Assembly (NCBI GenBank): GCA_003184365.1 | Contig: NKYR01000152.1 | Coordinates: forward strand, 1 to 64,000 | Direction of reading: 5' to 3' | Origin: Evernia prunastri | Lineage: Eukaryota > Ascomycota > Lecanoromycetes > Lecanorales > Parmeliaceae | Length of the DNA: 64,000 nt | Shown: positions 1-11,500 of the stretch, in pieces | Layout of the letters: the number at the start of each line of letters is the position of its first letter | Numbering within the stretch: position 1 is the stretch's first letter | Program-made: the position numbers and the translations under genes | The notes under the pieces: generated by a model | The model's database searches: none | What the model saw: the letters and a program-made list of their open reading frames with translations, nothing else | Told to the model about the DNA's origin: nothing

Positions 1-263
1 GTTACCCTCATTAGCTTACATCAAGTAGCTAGCATAGGCGTATAAAACAATCAATCAATCAAAAAGAAAACTACTATTAAAATAAAAATTTTGTTAAATT
101 ATATATTTAATAGATTAATCTATTAAAATTAATAAATATTTCGTTATATTCATTTTTGAATAATATTAATTTCGAAAATATGTAAATATATTATAAAGAA
201 GTTATTAACTTATTAGAAAGAATCTAGAAGAAATTATTGAAAAGATATCGATCACTGTTAATG

Positions 264-446
264 TGTTACGGAGAATCCTACACAGGATCATTGCAGGGCT
301 AGGGCTTCCGCATTAGGCATAGTTGACAATCCTCTCCGGACACTTCATGCTTCTTGCCAGGTAGATAGTTTCATCATCCATACACATACCACCAACCACT
401 ATATTATCATATAGATTACTATCCATATTATAGTCATTCCTTAACA
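264..446. mobile_element. Solo LTR, 183 bp, TSD taatg
   Basis: The element begins TGTTACGG and ends CTTAACA, so it has TG...CA ends. It is flanked by the identical 5-mer taatg at 259-263 and 447-451, a target-site duplication of the size made by Ty3/Gypsy and Copia integrases. No internal sequence is present, so it is a solo LTR left by LTR-LTR recombination. Its start resembles the LTRs at 6296 and 7855. Confidence 0.75.
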
Positions 447-630
447 TAATGTATTAGTAAAACGTTTATAATATATTAAGATCTTTTGTGAATTTTTCGG
501 AATAGAAATTGAAAAGATATAGTCTTTAATTAATATGTTAGAAATACGTTTAAAATTAATTGAAGATTTGAAGCTTGAAGAAATAATTTTTATTAATTAT
601 CTAGCTATCGAAGTAGCATCGACACATAGT

Positions 631-830
631 TGTCATAGTTCTAGCTTAGCCCAGTAAGCCCCGGAGCTTGAAAGCCTCCGAGGCTTGCCCTAATTGGGAA
701 ATGAGATCTTGGCGCGAAGAAGACTTCATAGGTTTCCCTTCCTACTTCGTGATTCTTCTTCTTCGCGCAATATGTACTTAATCACCTTACATATATAGTT
801 AGTATATATGCCTATTTCTCACCTGTGTCA
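631..830. mobile_element. LTR-like element, 200 bp, TSD atagt
   Basis: It begins TGTCATAG and ends CTGTGTCA, and is flanked by atagt at 626-630 and 831-835. The interior holds an inverted repeat, GCGCGAAGAAG near 711 against TTCTTCGCGC near 758. It could be a solo LTR or a small non-autonomous element; the TG...CA ends and 5-bp duplication favour an LTR. Confidence 0.65.
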
Positions 831-1095
831 ATAGTAGCATTTAAGCACATATTATTATTTTCTAGCAATTAGTCAAGATTCTTTATATGATATAAAGAAT
901 CTTCATCGTCAGCATCGTTATTATTATAATCGAAATTCTTATTCTTAGAATCGCTTATATTATAATTAGAACTCTCGTTATTAAATATATCGTCATTAAA
1001 AACGAATTCTTTATTAGAATTCTTATCGTCAGAAGTATTTTCGAAAGCTTTTTTGTTGATCGCGAAAGCTGATTAGAAAAACATCTTGCGATATT

Positions 1096-1257
1096 TGTTA
1101 CGAGTGTGCCTAGCACCCAGGGCAGTACTACTCTGGAACAACGTTATTCCGGCCTTGGCATGCCTCCCTCATATTCTATGTACAATAGTCTTCTCTCCTT
1201 AGACTTAATTTATTCGTTACATACCACTATTGATTTATTCTAGTTGCAGTCCTAACA
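1096..1257 (+). mobile_element. Solo LTR, 162 bp, TSD atatt
   Basis: It begins TGTTACGAGTGTG and ends TCCTAACA. The 5-mer atatt lies at 1091-1095 and again at 1258-1262. The same family recurs at 6906-7058, where a purine tract fixes the orientation as plus. Confidence 0.75.
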
Positions 1258-3019
1258 ATATTCGCAGTCTGAAAGTTTAAAACACTCTAACACATTAAAA
1301 ATAGATTAGCAATATGTTATTTATTTCTCTATTTAACTTACTTAACTATAAGTTTCGGACGCAAAAATCGCACTGCTCTTTCTTGTCTAGTTTTAAAACC
1401 TCTCGTGCTTTCGTCTCGAAATACTAAACACGTTAGCAATATATTATAAACATAATCGAAAAAATTCTTACGTTTCTCTTTTTGATTGTGGGAACTAATT
1501 AAAGAGTTATAATCTTTTTCTAACACATTAGAAATATATTAGCAAAATATTAATTAAAGAGAACTTCTAAAATTTATCGATTTTTGACTTTGACTTCTAA
1601 AAAGAGAATAGATTAATAACATATTAACATTATGTTATCGTCTTGATTATATAATATAACATATCTTTTCTTCGTCAGACTTTGATTTGAAAGTTTCATA
1701 AGAACGAAACTTGATTTATTCGTTCTTCGAGACGTCTCCGTCACAAAATTTCATCAACTTGTCGAAGTATTCTAATGTATTCACAATGTGTTAGCAATAT
1801 AATAACAAATTCTAGTGTAGAAATTCAATCTATTTCGAATAAGATAGTGAAATTAATACGAACTCAAATTCTATGTCTTTATGTCTATAAATATAGTATT
1901 ACTTAACGTTGCAGTAATCTTAAGCGTCTATAATAAATTAGAAATATGTTGTAAATATATTGCAAAAATCGTACAGTTTTATTAATCTTATAAGTTTTAA
2001 CATAATTTATTACAGTATTACGAAAGCTTAGAGGTTTCTAATATATTCGTAAGACATTAGAAACATAGTATCAATATAGTACATAAAATCTATCTTTATC
2101 GAGCACATCTTAATAGAAAAATTCGTCTCTTTTATATTTAGATTTATTCGATAGAATCGTTTTAGTGAGTGAATTATAATCTCGCCTTTTTTCTATTTAA
2201 ATATATTATTAATACATTTTAAATATAATAAGCATTTATAGCTTACGTTGATTTCGAAGGTTAATATACGATACGAACGCTTGTGCAGATGCAAGTACTT
2301 CTCGTTAGAGATCATATTATTAGAATTATCGTTATCGTCGAACGACATTCTGAATGTATTTGTAATTGATTTGACAAAATGAAATTTCGAAATTGAATAG
2401 AGACTAATATATTAGAAATATGTTAGCAATTTCTTCAAGAAAGAATAATTAAATACATTAAAAATATAATAATAACACATTTTACTCGGAAAAGAAAAAT
2501 TACTTTAATATCTCTCGAATATCTTGCGAATACATTAGAGATAGAATAGAAAAATGTGATATAAAAACGTTAATATATTGCAAATATATTAAAAAGAAAA
2601 GCTTAGTTGAGAAAAGCGCAGTGAGATTACAATAATGACTTCGATAAATATTTGATAATAACTATAGCGAATAACATTAGAAACATGATTAAAACAACTT
2701 ACGAAAGAATAAAAACAACTATTAATTAGTTAGAAGTTATTTGAAGAAAAAAGAAGGAAGAAAGAAGAAAGTAAAAGATAATTCAAGAAAAGCGGGAGCT
2801 AAGCGTATTGAGCTTAGCTTGAAAACTTAAAACTGTATGGAGCTCGACAAATGCCAAGGTCGATAATCGACACATTAGCCGAGGTTGAATTTCTACTAGC
2901 TTAGACCAGCCGGGTTTTAGCGTAGAACCACCCGGTCTACCTCCTCAAGCTCACCGGCTGCAAGGACATCCCACGATGCCAAGGAGCTATGCTACATAAG
3001 GCCTAGCAGTGAAAGGCTA

Positions 3020-3282
3020 TGTCAAGGAACGAGGCTAGGCTAGGACTACCACTTGGTATACTTGGTCTGGTAGGGTCAGGTCTATTTACAAGACGAAAGA
3101 CGAAGAAGGAAAACAGGAAGTGGGCGACCAGCGCCCCTATATGAGAACATATGACACGCTAGACTAGCTTATCGCATCTATCGCATAGATGCTCGCATCC
3201 AACTGTTGGAATGAGGTCCTAGCGACCCTTGGCTGACTGGGCTAGATCGGGGCTAGGGTAGGGCTGACTTCACACCGTGACA
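3020..3282 (-). mobile_element. Solo LTR, 263-bp family, TSD ggcta
   Basis: Reading the plus strand it begins TGTCAAGGAACGAGG and ends CACCGTGACA. It is flanked by ggcta at 3015-3019 and 3283-3287. Nearly identical copies lie at 3858-4120 and 4636-4898. Orientation is minus, because a related LTR at 5427-5611 sits after a polypurine tract in the opposite sense. The copies are little diverged, so activity was probably recent or RIP spared these short sequences. Confidence 0.85.
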
Positions 3283-3566
3283 GGCTATCAGAATGAGTAC
3301 TTTAGATATCTTAGCGGAAGTCTATAGATTTAATAAACGATACTAGAACGGTGTATAGACGGTTATTTTCTTCACACGTATTAGTAACCACCTCCGCCTT
3401 TNCATTCAACGGCGGGTCTACATGTCGGTAACTCAACACTCGCTTACGCTAGTACTGTTTCGGCCTAGTATTATCGATATATGAAGGCCTTTTCTGTATA
3501 TAGAATTCTTCTTCTTTAGACATTACAGATATCACTTAGAAATACAAAACTAGTGATTGATCTTAT

Positions 3567-3809
3567 TGTCAAGGAACGAGGTATTGGCGAAGAATGTGCA
3601 TTATTACTAGGCTATATTATACGTAGGTGAAAGGCCAAGACGAAAGACAAGGAATCAAGCTGGGGCAGGGCTAGCTGCTATCTAAATAGAAGCTGGCGCA
3701 CGGTCCTTTAATCCACATCTTCATTTCCCATATACTCGATATGCGCGGATGATGTAAAGGTTAAACGAGACTAGGCGAGATCAGCACGAGACGAGGCTGC
3801 ACCATGACA
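3567..3809 (-). mobile_element. Divergent solo LTR, 243 bp, TSD cttat
   Basis: It begins TGTCAAGGAACGAGG like the 263-bp family and ends CACCATGACA, but differs through most of its interior. It is flanked by cttat at 3562-3566 and 3810-3814. It is best read as an older or sister subfamily of the same retrotransposon. Confidence 0.75.
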
Positions 3810-3857
3810 CTTATAGTAGTAACTGCAGTATCTAGATATTTATTAACACTAATTAGT

Positions 3858-4120
3858 TGTCAAGGAACGAGGCTAGGCTAGGACTACCACTTGGTATACT
3901 TGGTCTGGTAGGGTCAGGTCTATTTACAAGACGAAAGACGAAGAAGGAAAACAGGAAGTGGGCGACCAGCGCCCCTATATGAGAACATATGACACGCTAG
4001 ACTAGCTTATCGCATCTATCGCATAGATGCTCGCATCCAACTGTTGGAATGAGGTCCTAGCGACCCTTGGCTGACTGGGCTAGATCGGAGCTAGAGTAGG
4101 GCTGACTTCACACCGTGACA
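3858..4120 (-). mobile_element. Solo LTR, 263-bp family, TSD ttagt
   Basis: The copy matches 3020-3282 with only a few differences, for example near 4088-4095. It is flanked by ttagt at 3853-3857 and 4121-4125, a perfect 5-bp target-site duplication. Confidence 0.85.
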
Positions 4121-4173
4121 TTAGTGTACTTTAATATTAGTACACAGATTAGCTAGACTATATTTATCACGAT

Positions 4174-4488
4174 CTAACTCAGNAAAGAGATCTTTTCACG
4201 TTTATAGCGGTCCTTTCGTACGACAGCGATAATAACACTCTCGAGTTCAAATGTAATAATAGAAGATCGTCCAAATCTAGAAGCATCGGTCATATAAAAA
4301 AGCAATAGTTTCTTGGACTTGCTGGGATTATAGTTTCTATCTCGGACTTGTTTCTGCAAACGACCTATGCTTCGACGAGAGATCTCGATAATGACTGTAA
4401 CGATCTTATTTGCAATACCAAATTCGACCAAAGCAAGTGCCTGAAGTCTGGTTTCATCGTTATGATCGATGCTCTGAGCATTAGGCAT
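4174..4488 (-). pseudogene. Tc1/mariner-type transposase, N-terminal fragment
   Basis: A minus-strand reading frame starts with ATG at 4488 and stays open to the N at 4183. It resembles the N-terminal helix-turn-helix region of Tc1/mariner-type transposases: a leucine/alanine-rich helix, a hydrophobic second helix, then a basic recognition region containing SRRSIGRLQKQVRDR. The catalytic DDE/D region is absent because the copy is cut at the single-N join. Family assignment comes from pattern and memory; only the fragment is visible, so the element's length and terminal repeats are unknown. Confidence 0.5.
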
Positions 4489-4635
4489 ATTGGAAGAAGC
4501 TTGGAAAGAATACTACAAATGTAGTGTACTAAGAATCCAACTTATACTAAAAACCCATTGATTCTCTCAATCTTCCCACGCAATTTTGCTACAATATGTG
4601 TCTACAACATCGTCACAATGCATGTCTGTAACATC

Positions 4636-4898
4636 TGTCAAGGAACGAGGCTAGGCTAGGACTACCACTTGGTATACTTGGTCTGGTAGGGTCAGATCTA
4701 TTTACAAGACGAAAGACGAAGAAGGAAAACAGGAAGTGGGCGACCAGCGCCCCTATATGAGAACATATGACACGCTAGACTAGCTTATCGCATCTATCGC
4801 ATAGATGCTCGCATCCAACTGTTGGAATGAGGTCCTAGCGACCCTTGGCTGACTGGGCTAGATCGGGGCTAGGGTAGGGCTGACTTCACACCGTGACA
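4636..4898 (-). mobile_element. LTR, 263-bp family, without matching TSD
   Basis: It is nearly identical to 3020-3282. Its left flank is acatc, but its right flank is ggcta followed by about 115 bp identical to the right flank of the copy at 3020. It is therefore either the outer LTR of a longer element inserted at the same site or a product of contig joining. Confidence 0.75.
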
Positions 4899-5264
4899 GG
4901 CTATCAGAATGAGTACTTTAGATATCTTAGCGGAAGTCTATAGATTTAATAAACGATACTAGAACGGTGTATAGACGGTTATTTTCTTCACACGTATTAG
5001 TAACCACCTCCGCCTTTAGGCGATGAAGATTTTAATACGTTTCTGAGAAAAAACCGTGTTAAACTTTAATACGTAATTCTGTAGATATCGTCACTAAAAA
5101 GAAACCGTTCTAATATCGTAGTTATTCAGAAATATTTTACGAAGCTAGTAAATCAGCCTTCTTTGATACGATATCAGAGTTCAGAGTATCTACCTAGACT
5201 TCTGATACCCACCTCAACAGTTATTAGTTCCTATATCCTTCTGTCCGGAAGTAGAGATGTAACG

Positions 5265-5370
5265 GGGTCTAGGCATGCGTGACTGAGCAACTCGTACATT
5301 GGTTACTAGATAGACTGAATCCTGAGGAACCCAAGTGGGAATCCTCAGAGGCAGCATATTTAGCAGGGGA
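5265..5370. repeat. 106-bp direct repeat, copy 1, ends at N
   Basis: This segment, starting gggtctaggc, is repeated at 5612-5717. The first copy ends at the N at 5371. The second starts directly after the LTR at 5427-5611, with gggtc in the position expected for a target-site duplication. Copy 1 therefore looks like the empty site and copy 2 like the right flank of the occupied site. Confidence 0.7.
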
Positions 5371-5426
5371 NTTGTCTACATCCTTTGTCTGCTTCGCAGG
5401 AGCTCAGCCTTTGAAGGGGGAGCTAC

Positions 5427-5611
5427 TGTCATGGTGTGGATCTCAGTCTAGTCAGGTTAATCTATGCGATAGCCGACGATCTAGGCGACAGCCCCTTAAG
5501 GGCTGCTCGCATCCCCCGTTCTTTCTTGTTTCCTCATCTTTCGTCTTGGCCTTTACCTTAGTCCTAGCCATAGAGAATGAGATTCCTCTTATCAAGCCTC
5601 GTTCCCTGACA
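5427..5611 (+). mobile_element. 3' LTR of a retrotransposon, with polypurine tract
   Basis: It begins TGTCATGGTGTGG and ends GTTCCCTGACA, which is the reverse complement sense of the 263-bp family. Directly upstream, gaagggggagctac at 5413-5426 looks like the polypurine tract that precedes a 3' LTR. Only about 55 bp of internal sequence survives before the N at 5371. At 185 bp it is shorter than its relatives. Confidence 0.65.
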
Positions 5612-6295
5612 GGGTCTAGGCATGCGTGACTGAGCAACTCGTACATTGGTTACTAGATAGACTGAATCCTGAGGAACCCAAGTGGGAATCCTCAGAGGCA
5701 GCATATTTAGCAGGGGAAAGTGCACCCCCATGCCAAGCAAACTTACTATGCGACTGCTATAGCCGCACAGCTGCACCAGAGGGATAGTCTCCCGGATCTG
5801 GCCTAGATGTGTGTTGGATTCCTGGACTTCTGACAGGCCGCCTCATGCCTAGAGACCTCATGGCCCTTACAATAATCGATATCATCTTTTTAAACTCTTC
5901 AGAAGATGCTTTACAAGAAGAAGAAAACGTAGAAGTGAAAAAATTAAGCGAACTATCGAGAATCGATATTAATAGATTTGCAAAAAGAATAAAAGAACTC
6001 GAAAGACTAAATAAGAAACTGCAAAAGACTCGAAGATAGATATTAGAGAAAATCGACGAAGAAAGAAGATTAATTGTAGAGTAGATTGCTTAAAAGACGT
6101 TCGAACCCGAGAAAGAAGAATCGACAAAAAGATTAGCAAGATTATCGACTATAAAATCATTCGAAAAATCGTTTTAAAGAAATCGAGCATTCGCTGAAAA
6201 GAATCGCTTTTCAGCGTTATTAATAATAGAATCTTTTCGCGCTAATAAGATTAAATGAAGAAAAAAAGAGAAAAGGATAAAAGAATACGACTACG

Positions 6296-6518
6296 TGTTA
6301 CGGACGTACCCTAGGTGTCAGGCACATAGGGAGTGTTTATGGCTATGTGTCTAGCACATAGAGTGTTTATTGGTTATTGACACATTCCCATTGACACATA
6401 GGCTAGCGGGGATTCTTCCTAGTATTTAAGCGCTCTTCTTCTGTACATATTTCCTCCTTATCTAGTTGTCTTATTCAATTTACCCCCATTAGACTTGACT
6501 CTGGGCACGGTTCTGACA
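6296..6518 (+). mobile_element. LTR, 223-bp family, copy 1
   Basis: It begins TGTTACGGACGTACC and ends CGGTTCTGACA. The flanks are ctacg on the left and ctaca on the right, an imperfect 5-bp match. The sequence after it, 6519-6671, has normal composition and could be either the 5' internal part of an element or flank; it stops at the N at 6672. A second copy lies at 7855-8079. Confidence 0.7.
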
Positions 6519-6672
6519 CTACAACTAGATCATCCACCCTTCCGTTCGTACTGGCAAGCGAACAGTAAAATAAAATTGTCAAACGGGACCGTTGTGAAGC
6601 TGTTTCGATAGCAGATCATTGGACACTCGGGTGTGGCCTACCTACAGGCAAAACGAACCATTCGTGGCTAGN

Positions 6673-7058
6673 TACCAGGGAGCGAGTTGATGGCAAGAGC
6701 ATGGGAGGCACAGGGTCAATCTACAGTGTGTGTCTCAGGCTGGGCTGCCAGCAGGTGTTGAAGTGGCAAGGCATGAGTTTGAATCTTCGGTTCTCAGGTG
6801 ACAGCCTGCGAGGACTATCAGGAATGGGAGACACAGGGCCAGCAACACGCGTGTGTCTCTGGCTAGCCAGCCATGGGGACATGGCTTCTTCGGAGGGGGA
6901 GGTAATGTTACGAGTGTGTCAAGCAGGCACTTGGCAAGTAGCCCTATGGGCTAGGGTCTTGGCACACTCTCCCACTATATGTACCATAGTTCCTAGAGAT
7001 AGCAAGTTCCTTCCTCATCAATAGAATCTTGGTCAACCACCTAGGTACACTCCTAACA
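6673..7058 (+). mobile_element. 3' end of an LTR element: internal tail, polypurine tract and LTR
   Basis: GC-normal internal sequence at 6673-6905 ends in a purine tract, ggagggggaggtaa, directly before an LTR at 6906-7058 that begins TGTTACGAGTGTG and ends CTCCTAACA. The LTR matches the family of the solo copy at 1096-1257. The internal part has an open plus-strand frame, but I recognise no domain in it. The element is cut on its left by the N at 6672. Confidence 0.6.
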
Positions 7059-7301
7059 TTTTGCTAGCAAATCAATATAGAATTCGACTTAATATCGAAC
7101 TTCGTGTTTTTGAACGAATTAAACTCATTCGAAATCTTCTGAGTATTCGTTAAAACTTTTTTTTTTTCATATTTAAAAGATAATTTCTTAGATTCTTTTC
7201 AGTTAATAATCACTTCACATAAATCTCGTCAATTATATTTCGTCTATTATTACTTACATAAACTCAGTTCGCAGCTATATCGCGTCGTCGTTGAATCTCG
7301 T

Positions 7302-7485
7302 TGTCACGGTCTCAGCGTCTACCTTCGCTCCAAGCTTCTCCGCGAACGGCGCTAGACCAGACTAGGCCTAGCGCACCCACACATTTGTACTTAGAACAGC
7401 ATTCCTTCTACATAGAACCTCATAGTAGAATTCCATTCAAACCTGATTCATGACATCATTCTGATCAAACGTCAAGTCTCTGACA
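7302..7485 (+). mobile_element. Solo LTR, 184 bp, TSD ctcgt
   Basis: It begins TGTCACGGTCTCAG and ends GTCTCTGACA, and is flanked by ctcgt at 7297-7301 and 7486-7490. The LTR plus 223 bp of right flank (7302-7708) recurs with one visible difference at 8413-8819, and the first copy stops at the N at 7709. Confidence 0.75.
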
Positions 7486-7709
7486 CTCGTTATCGTCGTC
7501 GAGATTCTTAGACGATTTGACGAATATAATATTTCGTAAAGAAAATCATTTAGAACTATATGATATAGATTTAAAGTGTTTAGATTTCGCGCTACGACTC
7601 GATTCGAATAGCTCGAATCAATTATAACGCATTATTTAATCATCTTTTCTTTGTCTAATTATTAGCTATAAAATATCTATTTTATTAAAACACGTTCTTA
7701 ATCATTATN

Positions 7710-8079
7710 CTCACAACGCTATTGCCAAGTCAAAAAGGCCACGCCGTCTCCGAAATCTCCGAGACCTCGCCACTATCCTCATTCTTTCTGCACGCAGACG
7801 ACTCGCAGGCCAATCTACAGCGCTGGGGCATCGCTTGCCTGAGGGGGGGGGTAGTGTTACGGACGTACCCTAGCTGTCAGGTACAAAGGGAGTGTTTATG
7901 GCTATGTGTCAGGCACATAGAGTATTTATTGGTCATTGACACATTCTCATTATCACATAGGCTAGCGGGGATTCTTCCTAGTATTTAAGCGCTCTTCTCC
8001 TGTGTACATATTCGCTCTTTATCTAGTTGTCTTATTCAATTTACCCCCATTAGACTTGACTCTGGGCACGGTTCTGACA
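7710..8079 (+). mobile_element. 3' end of an LTR element: internal tail, polypurine tract and LTR
   Basis: About 145 bp of GC-normal internal sequence ends in a long purine tract (gagggggggggtag, 7841-7854). The LTR at 7855-8079 follows; it begins TGTTACGGACGTACC and ends GGTTCTGACA, and is the second copy of the 6296 family. The purine tract fixes this as a 3' LTR in plus orientation. Its 5' part is lost at the N at 7709. Confidence 0.7.
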
Positions 8080-8158
8080 AGAGATATCTAATCTTGAAGA
8101 TTAATTCACATTATATACTTATCGTCAAATCACACAATATAAAAAAAAACTACGAAAT

Positions 8159-8403
8159 ATGTATTCACTTAATCAGATATTTGATAGATATATTCGTGAG
8201 ACAGAAGCGAAGATACTTTCGAATCTTCTCGCTGAGCGAGAATTAGATGCTATTCAACAGACTGTAGTGATTCAAGTAGTTCGAAAAGCAGAGCTTAATA
8301 CGATGATCTAGAAGAGAGATATTATCTACTTTCATTAAGCGCGATCTAAAGTCACTGCACGCAAAGAAACAAAAGTTGAAAAGACTTTAAGAGCTTTGAA
8401 GTG
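8159..8403 (+). pseudogene. Degraded coding relic between two LTRs
   Basis: A plus-strand frame starting at ATG 8159 reads as a plausible helical, charged protein tail with two internal stops before its final stop near 8401. Composition is less AT-biased than the neighbourhood. It probably comes from a transposable element, but I cannot name the family. The LTR at 8413 follows directly. Confidence 0.3.
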
Positions 8404-8412
8404 AGCAAATAC

Positions 8413-8596
8413 TGTCACGGTCTCAGCGTCTACCTTCGCTCCAAGCTTCTCCGCGGACGGCGCTAGACCAGACTAGGCCTAGCGCACCCACACATTTGTA
8501 CTTAGAACAGCATTCCTTCTACATAGAACCTCATAGTAGAATTCCATTCAAACCTGATTCATGACATCATTCTGATCAAACGTCAAGTCTCTGACA
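8413..8596 (+). mobile_element. LTR, 184 bp, without matching TSD
   Basis: It is nearly identical to 7302-7485 and shares the same right flank (ctcgt onward, to 8819). Its left flank is aatac, so no target-site duplication is visible. It is read as the outer LTR of a longer copy at the same site as the 7302 copy, or as a product of contig joining. Confidence 0.7.
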
Positions 8597-11500
8597 CTCG
8601 TTATCGTCGTCGAGATTCTTAGACGATTTGACGAATATAATATTTCGTAAAGAAAATCATTTAGAACTATATGATATAGATTTAAAGTGTTTAGATTTCG
8701 CGCTACGACTCGATTCGAATAGCTCGAATCAATTATAACGCATTATTTAATCATCTTTTCTTTGTCTAATTATTAGCTATAAAATATCTATTTTATTAAA
8801 ACACGTTCTTAATCATTATTCTCTTATTTCATAATCGATTATTTTTAAATCAACGTTTTTTAATGCTTTAATAGTGTACTCGCGACGAGAGTTATAGCGC
8901 GTAAATATAATGAAGTATAACGTCGTCGTTAGACTCGTCGAGAGCTTATTTCTCCGCTCACACCTTTCAATATAATTCGCTTATGATCTCGAAAATCATA
9001 TAAAATTTACAGTGACTAAATCTGGAGCGCTCGAAAGAATAATAGATATATATAAGATTTGCAGTAATCAAATCTAAAGCGCTCAAAAGAACGATATATA
9101 TTATATATAAGATTTACAGTGACTGAATCTAAAGCGCTCGAAAGAATAACATATATAAAATTTACAGTAATTAGATCTAAAGCGCCTTAAAGAATATGAA
9201 AGAAAGACTTTAAAAGTAATAGTATTTTAAACGATATTTTAAACGATTAAGAAATAAGTGTTTTAGACCCCCACAATGATATTAGATTCATAATCGAGTT
9301 CTATATTAATATTCTATATCCATTATGCAATCGAGCGTTACATTAATATCTCTCATATACTTTATTCTTTTCAAATTCTTTTCTTTTAATAATTATTTAT
9401 TATAATTCAATTCATAGCTTTCTATGTGTAGAAATTCGACTACAGTCACGCTAAAATTCTAGTTGAAAAGAGATATTCGTATTGTGAAGTCGCTGATCAA
9501 GAATAAAGTCTTAATAATTTAAATTTAAATCGTGATCTTACTTCTATAATTAGCATAGAAGTGTTAACAAATATATTCTATCGTACTTTGATTAAGTTAC
9601 TCTACTAATATAAAGATTTAGGATTTCGTCGAAAAAGCATCTCGTCTGTTTGCAAAAAACGTATTATCGATTAATCTTAGTCGCATCAGCTCTATTAAGC
9701 AGAAAAAAACCGTTAAGAATATTAAATCTCATATTAATAGTCGTGCTATATATACAAAAGAAGGATTTTAAAGTCGTTTTCGACTCAACAATAGCGATAT
9801 CACAGCGTCTAGAGTAAAGATATTTGTGATATTTCGCTATTAGTACTATAATCCCACAAGTGTAGCTCAAACGAAGCTTATTTATACTTCCAATTAGATT
9901 TTTCGTACGTCTTTATTAGTGCTCGTTTGTTAATTAAAACTTGTAATTAATATATTTAGATAAAGTAACATTGTTTTTGAATTATAAAAGACTGTTCGAG
10001 ATCGATATTAAGGAATAAATCGAAGTCGATATAATTTTAGAAGACTACAATTGACGTAAGATTTTATATAATTCTTCAATTATCGCTCGCTGAATTTATA
10101 CTTATATCGACGATAAATTCGAAGCATCTAAAGCGCGTCGCTTTCGAAATAGTATCTACGAATTTTAATATATAAAGAAGATTCTTAATGAATATAGAAT
10201 TACGAATAACGAGCGTGTGCTTATTATAGTATATAAAATATCGAACGAGAATTTTCTTTTAGAGATAAAGATCGAGAATTCTATTAAGTCTAAAACAAGT
10301 AAGAAAGATAAAGTCAAGATTAAAATTCAAATCGTCAAGAAGAAGAAGAATACGAAGTCTAAATTTCAAATATCGTATAATTTTCGTCAGCGAGATAAGA
10401 ACGAGAAAAACGATATTATAAAGATTATTAAGCGAGAGCGAAATCTAATTAAGAAAGAAGTTGTAATTAAAGATAAGACGAAAAAATTTATATATAAAGA
10501 GATAGAGAATAAAAAAGACGAGATAGGATTTCAATATAAAGATTTTTATATCTACTTGTTAACTATATAAAAGAATAATACGAGAAAGTCTTATAAGAGA
10601 TATCTCTTCAGAAAAAGTTCTTTTGAGATATTTGAAAGAAAGTAGACTCGTAGAGATAAGAAGTAAGAATATTGATACATGAATTAAAGATATTTAGAGT
10701 AGTCGAGAGTCTTTCAACATAGTCCTCAAACATGAATATAATACGTAATCGTATAACATGAAATTGAGACTTTAAATCAGTCTCTGACGCGGTTAATTCT
10801 CGAATATGATATTTTTAATTTATTTAAGTTCATATCTTCTTTTACTATTAATTATTAATTAATTGCAAACGAGATAATCAAAAGATTCGAAAGTATATAG
10901 AGAAGAACGGGTTTATCGAATTGCGTTATATTGTGTAGAGCTGAAAGAAAGAGTCTTCTATATCTGATAAACATAAATATAATCATCTCTCTCTAAAGAC
11001 TATAGAGACTAGAAGAATATAAAGCAGAACTAGAATAACTTCGCAATTATACGCTAGTGAGATAATTAAATCTTCATCGATCAACAATTCTTCATTCATT
11101 AATTCTTCTATCATCTTATATTCTTTCAATCAACTATCGTCAGACTTATTCTCTATCATCATTTTTCTCGTTATTTCGACTGTCGACTTATATATAAACG
11201 ATATAAATCGATAAGAGCTAGAATAACTTCATTGAATAATAACCTTCTTTATATCACACTCACTTAAATAAATCTCGCGCACTAAGATTTGTTAATAAGT
11301 CGATTAATAATATATTTTTAATATAGTTTAGTCGTCTAGATTGCAACGTACAGAGAGTGCAGTTATAGAATCTGACGATTCTATTTCACAGCAAAAAATT
11401 CTTATTTGTTCTTCGATATCGAGATTCTGTCAAAATTTTGAAATCTATCAAACGAGGACTATTTAGGAGAATCACATCAAGTTTTTGCTCTGTCGTTTTT

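Noticed and set aside
6296..8079. One intact retrotransposon bounded by the two 223-225-bp LTRs
   Set aside because: Two N joins and a different LTR family lie between them, and the outer 5-mers (ctacg, agaga) do not match.
10217..10570. Lysine-rich 117-codon frame in the AT-rich block
   Set aside because: Composition reflects A-rich RIP-mutated DNA; nearby frames in the same strand are full of stops.
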